Shown here piece by piece: positions 9,958 to 20,326 of a stretch of 64,000 nucleotides of DNA; position 1 is the stretch's first letter; each line of letters opens with the position of its first letter. The DNA is from Pachyseris speciosa (lineage: Eukaryota > Cnidaria > Anthozoa > Scleractinia > Pachyseridae): positions 72,600 to 136,599 of the forward strand of contig JAEMWC010001556.1 in the NCBI GenBank assembly GCA_016490735.1. Reading direction: 5' to 3'. The notes under the pieces are model-generated. The model searched no databases, was not told where the DNA came from, and was given only the letters and a program-made list of their open reading frames with translations. The position numbers and the translations under genes were made by a program.

Positions 9958-12900
9958 TCATATCTGGTTTATCGAGTCAAGAAACTTGGCAGATTTCTCA
10001 CTATCAAGTGCCAGTGCAAACTCTTGAACAGTCAAAGAATTAAAAACCTTAGGGCCCTGATGAAAATTCAGCCGTATCCAGGCTTTTAAAACTGCAACTA
10101 CATGAGTTAAGAAGTTTCAGCTTTCCCTCTTCTACTCCACCATGGTAATAGCAGATCAACAACTTTCTTAGGGTGTTTCCCATACATAACGTTTTTTATT
10201 AACAAGGTAAATTTTCACCTTTCCTAGCATTGTAATTCAATCTAATATTACAGTACTAGGATTCTCGGTTTGGTATTTGTAACATCAGAGTGGACGTTAC
10301 AACTCCCTACTATTGCCGTTATAAAATATTACTTACAGCTGTATTACCAGCTGACTGAACCAACCACCCACCCTGTAGGTTAATCCTCCAAGTCTATTTG
10401 GTGCCAAGCAAGTTCAGTGCATTACCATGGCTGTATTTTAACACCACTACCACAAAACAAGAGGTGGTTCTCCTTTTCAACGTTCCTCAGCATAGTTAGC
10501 TGCGTAGACACTCTTATTAATCAAACAAAAAAGGTATCATGTTAAATTATTTCTTTCTCCTAGTATGTAACACTTCTTTTTATCATTCGATACTTTTTTC
10601 CCTTCTTTTTCATTGGCCCAGAGCCTACCACGTGACCTACAAATAACTGCCTACAAATAATGGTCTGCTCATGTGCAGTAGCGTCCAACTGTGATTTTGC
10701 TGCAAATAATATTCTGCTCATGAGTAGTTGTGTCCATGCGTCCAAGTTCTTCAAATTCAGTGAACAATGGCAGATTGCTTCCCGAAAATAATTATTATGA
10801 AAAACAAGCTCAGTGATTGAATGATAAAACTATTATTGAACTCGGTTTTCGCAAAATATCGCAGTTCAGTTGGTCAGCTCGCAGTTCAATTATTTGCCTC
10901 AGCCGAATAATCGAACTGCTCGCCACTGACAAATCACAATATTTTGCTCAACCTTGTCCAATAATTGTTTAATATTAATTGTGTATGTTATTTACATTTA
11001 TATTCATATTTGTATATTAGTTTTAATCATTGTTATGTGTACATGTATATCGATGACTAACAATTTTCATTAATGTATGTAACGTCCTCACACTGCCTAC
11101 CCCGACTAGCTCTGCTAAATGTATAGGCATGTATGCAAGTCTATCGTCTCATTTTTAATTAATAATTAAGTTGTTGTTGGTGTTGTCAAGTTGATGTATC
11201 ATTCAATACGTTTCAAGGATACAATTCACTGTGTATTCTTTGCAAATCATTGAGCCACTCTAAAAGGTCTGCTATTGAGGGCTGGGTGGGGGTTCCCTTA
11301 CACACGATAGACATGGGAAGAAAACCTACCAGCAAAAAATGATCCTCAGTTATCTCTGATTTTTGACATGCAATGAAAAATTTGAAAGAAGAATGAGGAG
11401 TTATATTTCCAGTTTTGTTCTGTTCTTATTTAAGAGCCACCAATGGGCTAAATTACCAGTTACTTCAATTTCTGGGCCACACATTTTTCATTAAAAGCAG
11501 ACTTTTCTGCAGCTGTACATCAACCCAAAAGTTCTTCTGCTCGCTTGTCACCCTGGGTGCCGTGGCCACACATAATTAGTGCTATGGCAGCAGCTTTAGT
11601 CCAACAATTACTACAAAAAAATTGAGCCTGATTGGCATTTACAAATCGACTGATGTATCAAAGCACCTGTAAAAAAAATCAGTGAAACACCTCTTAGAAT
11701 GATCCTTTATATTCACATTCAGCTATTCATAACTCAAAGGTTTATATTTATGAACCAACAAAATAATCACCTCCCCACTGGCTTGTTTTCTCAGCTGCAA
11801 GAGAACTACAAAGGATATGTGATGTCATTGCATGACTTCTGTACAAGCCTGAGCTTTTTTTAGGCATTTTTTTGCAACTGATTGAACCTTTAACTTGTAA
11901 AGATCCATAGTATTAGAAATGTGTCTGCACACAGTGATACACTACAGTAGGTTTCAAATTCCCAATAACTGTCCAAAAACAATGGATTATTTCTATACTT
12001 ACTTGAATGCAGTGTGTAAACTTGAAAGCTGTTGGACCAAAGTGTTGACATCTTCTTTGCCACACTTTTAAAAGAGCCCCTAAACAAGATTAATACATGA
12101 AAAAATTGAAGGAACGCAGCCAGGATGAGTCATGATAAAAACTTGAATGGACGTTCTCTGGCTAAAAATATTGAAAATTGCGAGCTTTCAACCACTAGAA
12201 CTGTGGTCTTCAAGGGGCAAAAAGATGAATGAAATAAAAATTGCCCACTTCCAGGACAATATCGCATACTTTTTAACAAAAAAACATTCTTAATCACCTT
12301 TTTATCCCTGATTTTGCTCTATTGTTATCATTTTTATCTCACCATATATTCTCTGAATTTTTACTTCATTCACCTTTTTGCCTGTTGAAGACCACAGTTC
12401 TAGTGGTCGAAAGCTCGCAATTTTTAATATTTTTAGCCAGAGAACGTCCATTCAAGTTTTTATCAAGATTAATACAGACCATAGCTTTCTTCACCTTGTC
12501 AAACATGTTCATGGAAAAGCAAAAATGTGTCTTACAAACACATTAATTCTCTTGTTATTGGAACAAATAAACAAATAATCAACTTACACCAACTTCACTG
12601 TTGCAGAAAACATAAAAATGTCCTTGTTGACCTTTAAAGAGATTTATTGATGAACAACTGACAGAAGAACGTTTGCATGGTTGCTATTCACCAAGATAAC
12701 AGAAGTTCCCACACTTAATGTACAAATTTCTTGAATTTTCACTGACCAAAGACAAATCCTTTCTAAAAGCAATAAAGTTTTAGCCTGTGATAAAGCCAAA
12801 GAAGTACATGTGGATTCTTTCATACATTTTTTACCTTTGCCACCAAGACAACTTTTATCACATACACTTATTGACTCACTAAAAGTAAAAGTCCTTGAGT

Positions 12901-14636
12901 TTTCACTGACCTTGAGCTGAAATTTAGAGTTTCCCAAATTGAATGTTATGGAGCATATATGGTCCAAATAGGGAGCTGTTTTGGGGCAATCTCTGGTCCA
13001 TGGAAAGGTTACATGGGGTTTACCTAAGTGTAAAAACTTGACAATGTTTTCTTTCTTTTATCAGCTACTGTTTTGCTATATGCTGTTGTTTAGAACATTT
13101 TACTTTCTTTGCATTTTTAAGTCAGTTGTGAGTTTCACAAGTTTTTGCAGGTTTTGACATTAAACACTGATCCCCCACTGATCTCTAAACCATTTTCTGG
13201 CATTTCTTTTTGTCTTAGTTGTTGCCGTTGTTGTGGCTTTTCGCAGACACATTAACATAATTGATGATGCTTCAATTTACTTTGCGCTTTTTTATCGTGA
13301 AAGAAAACTGGGGTACTTGTAATGACTGTGAAACTAGTCAGAAAGTAGGTCTTCCATCGGATGAAGTTTCTGCCATCTTTGAACTCTGAGGTAAGCCAAA
13401 ATTTATCCTTGATCCAGCCTCACATCATGTTTATTTTGTTGATACTTTTTCCAGTGAATTTTAGAGGGGACCAGTAGGGGGATCAGTAGCGGATCAGTAA
13501 GGGATCAGTGGGGGATCAGTGTTTTGTCAAAGCCCAGTTTTTGTAGAGCTGTTTTGTGTGTCTTTGATAATTGGGTCATCAGTGCCCATGTCAATCCACA
13601 CATTGCCTTTTACAGTGAACTCCCTCAATGAGGACACCCTTGTAAGGCAGACATCTCTCTAAGGTGGACACCTTCACCTGGCTTTGGCCATACTGTATTT
13701 CCTGTAGTCCCAAAAGTGTCTGCCTTATGCACCTATCAATGGTTTGCCTCAGGATGGGGGGTGGGGCAGGCAACCCCACAGGAATTTGACTGGGGATTTT
13801 GACATCCACAATGCTCCCCAGGGTGGGAAATTTGACTTGACTGTCATCTTGAAAAGTTTGTTGTGAGTGCCTATCATTTTGTTTATTTAACTTACTGTGC
13901 AAGGTCTGTGGTCCCCAGGGGTGGGAATTTGACTTATAATGGAGACCCAGCGGTGGTGACATTTGAAAACCTGAAAATGTCAAATTTCCCATGGGTTGCC
14001 TGCCCCCCTTCCATCCTGGGGCAAACCATTCATAGGTGCATTAGAAAGAGTTCACATTATGGACCGATATCACATTTCTGATGAACAATAGATTTTGCCT
14101 GTCCAGACTCGTCATCAGGATGAGTTCTAGCTCACATTGGATTAAGATCCTTTGTGTTTGCTCGTTTTGTGGACGAGGCTGGATGGGCAAATCTATTGTT
14201 CACAACATGCGTGATATTAGTCTATTGCCTTTCTTTTGATATCCTCTATGGGGTAGCTATGCATTTTGTAAACATTCAGCTCTCCCTTGGAGGGGGGAGG
14301 GGAGAGGAGGGGAAAATGCTATTAGACTTAAAAATACGTAACGTAACAAAATAAATTAGCTCACATGTCCTGCTGAAGTTTCGCCATAATACATTCCGTT
14401 TGTTTTAGCAGTTTGTACTGAAGTTTCTGCTTCAAATTCTCAAAATCGCCGAGCGGAGAATTAAGCTTATTGAAGTTTGCCTTCGAACATGAATGCAGTT
14501 GTTCCAAAGGACTCTTCAACGACTGAATCAGTTTGATTGAGTGGTGATCCGTTTCCTTCCACAAATGAAGCTGTTGCTCGACTTCCCTGTAAGATTTTGC
14601 GATTTTTTCGATGCAGAGGGACTCCTCTCTTGCCAT
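9958..14636 (-). CDS. AIRIM: AIRIM (C1orf109) homologue, five exons
   Basis: Human AIRIM partners the AAA ATPase AFG2 (SPATA5) in late 60S ribosome maturation. Proposed minus-strand exons: 14365-14636, 12003-12079, 11223-11355, 10102-10166 and 9958-10091, totalling 681 nt (226 residues; human about 203). Exon 1 has the conserved N-terminal helix pattern (SYREVEQQLHLWKE, then LKQKLQYKLL). Exon 3 has PSIADLLEWLNDL, close to the most conserved vertebrate segment. The last exon has LKAWIRLNF and ends NQI. The start is the ATG at 14634-14636. The exon 2 acceptor is tttag and its donor GTAAGT. Exon 4 is doubtful: phase fits, but only 10 bases (GTAGTTGCAG) separate it from exon 5, too short for splicing, and its acceptor is poor. 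Identity is by recalled family pattern, not a search. Confidence 0.7.
10795..10975. repeat. Weak inverted repeat (MITE-like) in AIRIM intron 3
   Basis: TTATTGAACTCGGTTTTCGC and the complement of the segment ending near 10975 pair imperfectly, with a second internal inverted pair (TCGCAGTTC / CGAACTGC). Probably an old MITE. Confidence 0.4.
12133..12466. repeat. Inverted repeat with ~95 bp arms in AIRIM intron 1
   Basis: The left arm (12133-12228) contains GCGAGCTTTCAACCACTAGA. The right arm (12370-12466) is its near-exact reverse complement. The spacer is about 140 bp. This is a hairpin-forming MITE-like element. Confidence 0.75.
13149..13542. repeat. Inverted repeat with GGGGGATCAGT units
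   Basis: AACACTGATCCCCCACTGATC near 13163 pairs exactly with its complement near 13505-13526. The right side carries several tandem GGATCAGT-type units (13450-13526). It lies in AIRIM intron 1. Confidence 0.65.
13724..14045. repeat. Inverted repeat in AIRIM intron 1
   Basis: ATGCACCTATCAATGGTTTG (13727 on) pairs with the complement of 14020-14042, and the pairing continues through a GGCAGGCAACCC block. The arms are roughly 65 bp around a ~190 bp centre. Confidence 0.65.
14065..14218. repeat. Short MITE-like palindrome
   Basis: Arms of about 48 bp (ATGAACAATAGATTTTGCCT in the left, its complement in the right) enclose a ~55 bp loop. It sits just downstream of AIRIM exon 1 in intron 1. Confidence 0.65.
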
Positions 14637-14976
14637 TCCATCAAGACTCACGCAATCTGCACTAGCCGGCCGCCATCTTACTCTCTAAATGGCAGCGGAG
14701 TTAGCTATAGCAATTTTGCCGTTATATAAACAGTCACAAAACGTATTCATCCAGCCAGCCGCGAAATCATGCCCTCTCCCTATATTCTCTACATGTCGCT
14801 GTGGGGAGGAGGGCATGATACATTTCTTTACGAGATCACATGTAAAAAAGCCAGAATCTGGAGTTTTGTCTGATTGGTCGTAGAACAAAAGAGTCTTTTG
14901 AGTCCCGTTACCGTTCTGATTGGTTACTTCATTTACATATGTGAGTTCCGGTGCAAACTCAACACAAGTGAGCCGT

Positions 14977-15170
14977 TATGTCGGCTGCCGAGGCGAATTT
15001 TATGCAGATATAACTTACTCTCTTCAAGAGTTTATTCACAAATCCTTGAAGGAAGAGCCGATGGAATGCATCTCAAGGATCTTATGCTTAAAAGAAGACG
15101 TTGGAGCCGTACTTTCCACAGCATTTGGCAGGAGAGTTATTTACTAGTTGTTCCGAAAGCGGTGAAAACA
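14977..15170 (+). pseudogene. RecQ-like helicase N-terminal fragment (decayed)
   Basis: An ATG at 14977 opens MSAAEANF, then a 1-base shift leads into a frame reading LQEFIHKSLKEEPMECISRI and on to VGAVLSTAFGRRVIY. The order Q/K-rich helix, EDV-AVL, G-rich loop resembles the motif 0/I region of RecQ-like helicases amplified in cnidarian genomes. The P-loop is spoiled (TAFGRR where TGFGKS is usual). The next expected Gln codon is TAG. Together the frameshift, dead Walker A motif and stop mark a pseudogene. No later helicase motifs follow; Penelope-like sequence begins instead. The assignment rests on a short stretch. Confidence 0.45.
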
Positions 15171-15263
15171 AAAATGCATCGTTTTACTGATTCCAAAACA
15201 TCTTTACGGTAGTTGTGGTGAGTCCCCTGGAATATACATGGAACCAAGAAGTCGGAAACAAAA

Positions 15264-15464
15264 GCGATCACGAGTAGCTGTCATGCATATGCTATCGCAG
15301 ACCACGTCACGTCAACTGGTCACAACTTAAAATGGGACCACTTTGAGATATTAGCAAAAGGTCGGTCAGATACTCATTGCAAGATAAAGGAGACTCTACT
15401 AATTAGAGAATTGAAACCTACCTTAAATGAAAATGTAAGCAGCGAAAAGCTGTATCTCTATTAG
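15264..15464 (+). mobile_element. Penelope-like element, GIY-YIG endonuclease C-terminus
   Basis: The frame reads SSCHAYAIADHVTSTGHNLK and then, after a stretch, KIKETLLIRELKPTLNENV, ending in TAG at 15462-15464. This matches the C-terminal part of the GIY-YIG endonuclease of Penelope-like retroelements: conserved H-x-TGH, then E of KETLLI, then LKP-LN. Only the tail is present, so the copy is 5'-truncated. It is followed by the hammerhead-like motif at 15576, which fits known Penelope-like terminal regions. Confidence 0.7.
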
Positions 15465-15575
15465 TTTGCATCTTTTATATGCAAATTATTTTTAGCTTTT
15501 GTCAAGGTTATTGTTAATTAGTTACTTATCGTAAATTTCAAATTTAGTTGTTACTTTAATTCCTAACGGTCACTT

Positions 15576-15607
15576 CTGAAGATGTATGTCGAAACATACG
15601 AAACATC
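15576..15607 (+). ncRNA. Hammerhead-ribozyme-like motif of the Penelope remnant
   Basis: Core boxes in order: CTGAAGA (15576-15582; fits CUGANGA), a 5-bp stem GTATG/CATAC (84-88 with 95-99) with loop TCGAAA, GAAA (15600-15603), then CATC. Hammerheads with very short stem III are known from Penelope-like elements. The extra T at 15583 and ATC as cleavage triplet make it less perfect than the motif at 23253-23301. Confidence 0.5.
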
Positions 15608-15644
15608 AAGTTAAACTATATAGTTTTATTTTTGTTTTCCAACA

Positions 15645-15911
15645 ATGCGTTTTATTGTCATTTTTATCACCGCAGTTTGTGTGTTATTTCTTGTTAAGCT
15701 ACGATGGCCAAAGACAAAGAGTATTTACGATAAGGAGGATTGTGCTGCCGCGATTGAGGAGTCAGGGTTCACAGAGAAATCGGAAAATCAAATCATGGAA
15801 GTACTATGTACAACAATTGACGATCATTTTAATATTCACGGGCGCACTTGTTGCAAGACGTGCTGCTGCAGAAGAAGTTTCATTCCCACACTTTTGATCG
15901 CTTTACGATAA
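15645..15911 (+). CDS. Small hypothetical ORF, hydrophobic N-terminus, Cys-rich end
   Basis: An 88-codon frame begins MRFIVIFITAVCVLFLVKLR, which looks like a signal anchor or one membrane segment. A charged middle (DKEDCAAAIEESGFTEKSEN) and a Cys cluster (RTCCKTCCCRR) follow. I do not recognise it. It lies immediately after Penelope-like terminal sequence, so it could be element-derived or chance. An alternative overlapping + frame begins at 15586. Confidence 0.25.
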   Translation: MRFIVIFITAVCVLFLVKLRWPKTKSIYDKEDCAAAIEESGFTEKSENQIMEVLCTTIDDHFNIHGRTCCKTCCCRRSFIPTLLIALR

Positions 15912-16380
15912 AATAAAGGATTCTGATGTTCCACCGGCAGATGTTTTTTTTAGTATTTTATTTGTTTCTTGACGTTTTCAACAGAGAAAACACACCAATG
16001 GTTAAGCATTATTCAAAAAAGTAGTCGTGCTTTTCCTTGCCGCGATTACCGCATGGATAACATCGCTGTTGACACGTAAACAACCGAGGGGCGGCAAGCG
16101 ACTCGAACAGTAATTGTATCAGGCGTTCTTTTTCGGTTGTTCCTAAAACGCCGAATGCGGAGTGTTGAGTGCGGAGTGCGGAGTCATCAAAAAGAAAAAA
16201 TGGAAAAAGAAGAAATATTAAAAACAGACGAACTAAAAATGATATAAATACAAACGAGTACAAAAATTCCATATAAATACAAATAAAATATAATAATAAA
16301 GAGGAAATTGAATATTTTTCTCTGACAACAACCCAAAATAATTGGAATAAGAAATAAATGAAAATCGATAAAAACGAGAG

Positions 16381-17884
16381 AATTGCAAAGGTCTTAATAA
16401 TTTGAATTCTACCAATCAGTGTTAAGTTTCTCCACCGCCATGCATTAATAGATTTTTGGATGGACCTAATAATGTTTTCAAAGTTGAGCTCCTGATACTT
16501 TTGCCAGTTATACGTAAAGAAAATGCCTAAAATTTTCATTGGTTTGTTAACTTTGTCAACGCCTATATACTCTGGCGAATCATGAATGCTACCAAGCCAA
16601 TACGCTTCTGTTTTCTCTTCGTTCAACCTTAGTCCAGAAATTCTACCAAATCTCTCTAAGAGACCTTGCAGCAAGAAAAAGGACTGTGTATCGCTAACAA
16701 AAGTTGTCAGATCGTCAGCAAAGACGCTGAGTTTAACTTCGCATTTACCAACTTTGATTCCTTTAATGTCATTATTTTCACGAATACTTATATTGACAAT
16801 TTCAAGGGCAATAATAAATAGGTATGGTGACAAAGGATCCCCCTGGCGAACTCCTCTATTAACCTCAAAGATATCAGATGCGAAGCCATTATTCATAATA
16901 CAGCTTGAGATGTCCGAGTAAAGTATTCTAATCCAATGCAAAAAGGAGTTGCCAAAATTAAAAACTTTTAGCGTATGAAACAAATACTTCCAGCTTAAAG
17001 AATCAAAAGCTTTCTTAAAGTCAAATGTTGTCATAAGGCCCGGAATATTCTGTAGTTTGGTATACTCCATCACATCATTTATTGATCTCACTGCGTCAAA
17101 GATCGTTCTCCCCTTGACATATGCGCATTGGTTTTCATGAATGATAAATGGGAGAGTCTTTTCGAGCCTTATTGCTAGAGCTTTGGATCCGATTTTATAG
17201 TCCACATTTAGCAACGATATCGGTCTCCAATTATCCACATATCTTCTATCTTTGTCTTTCTTTTCAATTAACCGAATAATTGCCTGCCGCTGAGAATTTG
17301 ACAGTTTGCCATTTAAATATGCAGCATTTAAAGAGTCTACCAGAAGAGTACCTAAAATTGGCCAAAACGCTTTGTAGAACTCAGCCGTAAGGCCATCATT
17401 TCCCGGTGATTTATTATTTTCAAATTTCTCTAGAGCTGTATAACATTCAGTGTAAGTCAGCAATCCATCACACTGTTGGCTTAGGTTATCCGATAACTTT
17501 GGTATGTTAACGTTCTGAGTCTGAAAGGAATGGAAAACATCTTCATCGGAATCTGAATCCCTATTAGCGTATAGATCTTGATAGAATCCTTTTAATTCAG
17601 CCATAATAGCTCTGCAGTTTGTCACTACTCGTCCTTGCTTGTCAAACAACTTTCGAATACAGTTTTTCTTATTTCTGGATTTTTCAAGACCCAAAAAGTA
17701 TTTGTTATTTTTTTCTCCTTTTTCATACCAAGTAGCTTTGGACCGTATAATGTTTCCACGAGTAATGTAGTCGTACTCCGAGTCATATTCACTTTTAAGT
17801 TCTTCAAGCTGCAGTATATTCTGTTCAGTAGGATTACAAGCACAAAGTTCTTCACTTTCTTTAAGTTTCTTTTCAAGATAGATT
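16381..17884 (-). pseudogene. LINE reverse transcriptase, inverted half
   Basis: About 500 codons of non-LTR reverse transcriptase remain open on the minus strand. In order: the pre-RT region (TWYEKGEKNNKYFLGLEK), NNKSPGNDGLTAEFYK, NWRPISLLNVDYKI, TTFDFKKAFDSLSW, RGVRQGDPLSPYLF and the catalytic box FADD (in KLSVFADDLTTFV). Spacing and motifs are those of the L1/Tx1 group. The frame runs past the LINE border into the older repeat near 16380 and stops at 16009, so its last ~125 codons are not LINE sequence. It lacks the N-terminal endonuclease. It would not be functional because the 3' half is on the other strand. Confidence 0.85.
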
Positions 17885-19025
17885 GCGTATGCCACATATT
17901 GAAACACTTATCAAGGCTCAAAGAATCATGTGCATGAAGAAATACCTCGACGGTCATAACAGTACCTGGAAATTGTTTCTCGATGACTATCTTGCTGACT
18001 TTGGGGGCGCTTTCTTAACTAAATGTAATTATGATGTACGATTTTTGCCGAGGACTCTTCCTAAATTTTACAAGGAATGCTTAACTGAATGGGCGCTTTA
18101 TAAGATATCACCAGTTACCACTCTACCTGATGTGCTAAATGAAATCATATGGAATAACAAGTTCTTGTGTATAAATGGAAAACCCTTGTTTAGGAACAAA
18201 CATCTAAGGAAAGGATTTCTTACTGTAAGTGATATTTTGACTGATTTTGGTAGAATGAAATCATGGAGCACATTACAAAATGAAAACGTAACCGGTGCGG
18301 AGTATTTAGTCCTTATGAGTGTCTTTGACTCTATTCCATCGGAGTGGAAGACCCTTTTAAGGGACATGCCAAACACTTTGCCCGAGGCTCACGAACCGCA
18401 AGGCTCTATATTTCCCTCTTGTTCCAGAAACTTATATTGGCAACTAATCAAGAAAATTAAGAAACCCCCGATTTCAATATCTAAATACGAACTTTTATTT
18501 CCATTACATGACTTATCTTGGAAAGACATTTATCTTCTCCCTAGAAGTGCTTCACTAGACTCGAAGATAAGAGAATTTCAGTATAAGGTTTTAAATAGAA
18601 TCCTTTATGTAAATAAAGTCCTCTATAAAATAGGAATAGTCAGTTCACCTTTGTGTACTTTTTGTCAAACATCAGAGGAATCCCTCGAGCATCTATTTAT
18701 ACATTGTCCATTTTCAAGTGCTTTTTGGCTTTCTGTAGTTGAATGGTTGAAAAATTATTTTTCTACAATTCAGTGTTTGACAGGTGCGAGTATAATGTTT
18801 GGGCTCTTTGGAAAAGAAACGCAATTAATTAACCATATTGTATTACTAGGTAAACAAGTTATTTTCCAATGTAGACATCTTAACGTGAATCCTTCCCTTT
18901 CACTTCTTAAAACAAAAATAAAAATTGCTTATCAATTGGAGCGTGTCATAGCTGAGCAAAATGATATTGTAGATAGTCATAATGAGAAATGGAAAGCGAT
19001 ACTCCATCATATTCAAAACCTCTAG
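17883..19025 (+). pseudogene. LINE ORF2 C-terminal half
   Basis: A 380-codon plus-strand frame continues the LINE polypeptide after the inversion junction. It starts near MPHIETLIKAQRIMCMKKYL, typical of the post-RT region of Tx1-type ORF2. It ends with a CCHC-type zinc knuckle pattern (CTFCQTSEESLEHLFIHC; C-x2-C-x8-H-x4-C). Some residues between the end of the inverted half and the start of this half are missing, as expected from twin priming. A T-rich then A-rich 3' UTR follows (19026-19232). Confidence 0.85.
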
Positions 19026-19500
19026 ACGTATGGTTTACTATTATTATTGTTATTGTGTGTGTGTAAATATTATATTGTAAGTACGTAATGAAATGATGTA
19101 TGAGCTTCCTTTTTTTTTTTTTTTTTTTATTATTATTTTTTTTATTTTTTTTATTATTTAATTTCTTTCTTTTTTTAGACAATTGTAAACCTAAATGTCC
19201 TATGTAACCCTGAAAATAAAAAAAATAAAAAAATAAAAACGAGAGCATTTTGTGATCCGTAATGAGTACAAGGTTTCTGTGGGTTATTCTTTTTTCCAGA
19301 GTTTTAATTATTTATTTCATTTCTGACGCACTGTTTGTCACAACTTGCGTTCGTGACGATAAAATTCTTGCAAGCAAAATGTAGCTGAGCCAATCAGAAG
19401 TAGAGGTCCCCACATACACACAAAGAAAAAATCGTGCACGCACCAATAATAATAGCTCGTTGCGTGGAAAATTCTGGGCTAATTCCTGTAACGAATTTGT

Positions 19501-19937
19501 CAGGGGCACCCAACGAGCCAAAGCAGCCATAAGCTATGTAAAGGCATTTTTAAGTACATTATGGTGTTTGACGTCTGTTTAAAGTGATGTTTTGGTTAGC
19601 TAGAAAAGTTTGATCTGTTCGGATTCCCTAGCTGAAATGTTAATCGCCCGAAAGTTTTAGGGAACAGAATCTTTCTTTGACAAAATACTGGTTGAAGTTA
19701 ACTTTCTGGGGAACCTTTTTTTCTTCCCGAAAATGCTAGCTGACGTTTTTTACTGCCAAAACAGCAAGAACAACCTTTCCGAAAACCTCAGGGGTTATGA
19801 TTTCCACATTACGAATCTTTTAGGCCACGTTTTACTTACGAAAATCCGAGTGCACTCTTTAATCGACGCCGAAAGCCTTAGGCGAACTACCCTCCACCGA
19901 ACAGGTATCTACCGAAACTTGTCGTTGGGTGCCCCTG
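19501..19937. mobile_element. 437 bp TIR element with 16-bp perfect ends and 6-bp TSD
   Basis: Ends CAGGGGCACCCAACGA (19501-19516) and its exact complement (19922-19937). Both sides are flanked by ATTTGT, a likely 6-bp target duplication. It is inserted in the centre of the large palindrome. A truncated relative lies at 60532-60650. No transposase, so non-autonomous. Confidence 0.8.
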
Positions 19938-20002
19938 ATTTGTGCCAGGTTTAGCACTCGAACAGATGTCACGTCACGAGCACGTTTACTGTTTAGCTAG
20001 CC

Positions 20003-20326
20003 ATGTCTGACACTGGTCAAGGTTAGTCGATTGATATGTTATTGAACACTGCTTTTCCTTTGAAGGCTTCCTTAGCTTTGTTTAAAATGACGATTAAAAT
20101 GAATATTAATTATTGTCTTAACCCTAGATAAGGAATATCCGCTGGTGATAAGCGACGAAGAAAGGTAAGTCTCTTTGTAAGATTATCCCTCAACTATAAT
20201 TACATCGCTCATTATTGAGTCATAAAAAACATATTTAGTACACACACAATTAATAATTCTCTCTACTTTCGCTTTTTTTAGTTCTTCGCATCACTCGCCA
20301 TCAGTGAATTCATCGCCAAATCAAAG
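20003..20326 (+). CDS. Three tiny exon-like segments (mini-gene start) inside the palindrome
   Basis: Three consecutive segments have correct splice borders and matching phase. 20003-20021 opens with ATG (MSDTGQ) and has donor GTTAGT. 20128-20164 has acceptor ccctag and donor GTAAGT. 20282-20326 follows a pyrimidine tract ending ttag and has donor GTATGT. Joined, they encode an acidic, Ser-rich N-terminus (KEYPLVISDEE, then SSSHHSPSVNSSPNQR). No further exon was found before the right arm. This may be the transposon's own 5' exons or a captured host gene fragment. Confidence 0.4.

Larger units (their letters stand above)
16381..19232. mobile_element. Tx1/L1-like LINE, 5'-truncated and twin-primed (half inverted)
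   Basis: The 5' half lies on the minus strand (17884 down to 16381) and the 3' half on the plus strand (17885 to 19232), with an A-rich end. The same 13-base sequence ATAAAAACGAGAG flanks both sides (16368-16380, 19233-19245). The inverted paralogous site near 20850 carries this sequence once, without an insertion. Half inversion plus target-site duplication is the classical signature of twin priming. The endonuclease domain is absent, so the copy is dead on arrival. Confidence 0.85.

Noticed and set aside
12644..12967. 107-codon minus-strand ORF in AIRIM intron 1
   Set aside because: No similarity to AIRIM, no convincing splice borders and internally repetitive; probably chance.
16009..16380. 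C-terminal ~125 codons of the minus-strand RT frame as LINE protein
   Set aside because: This part lies outside the LINE border defined by the target duplication and belongs to the older palindromic repeat.
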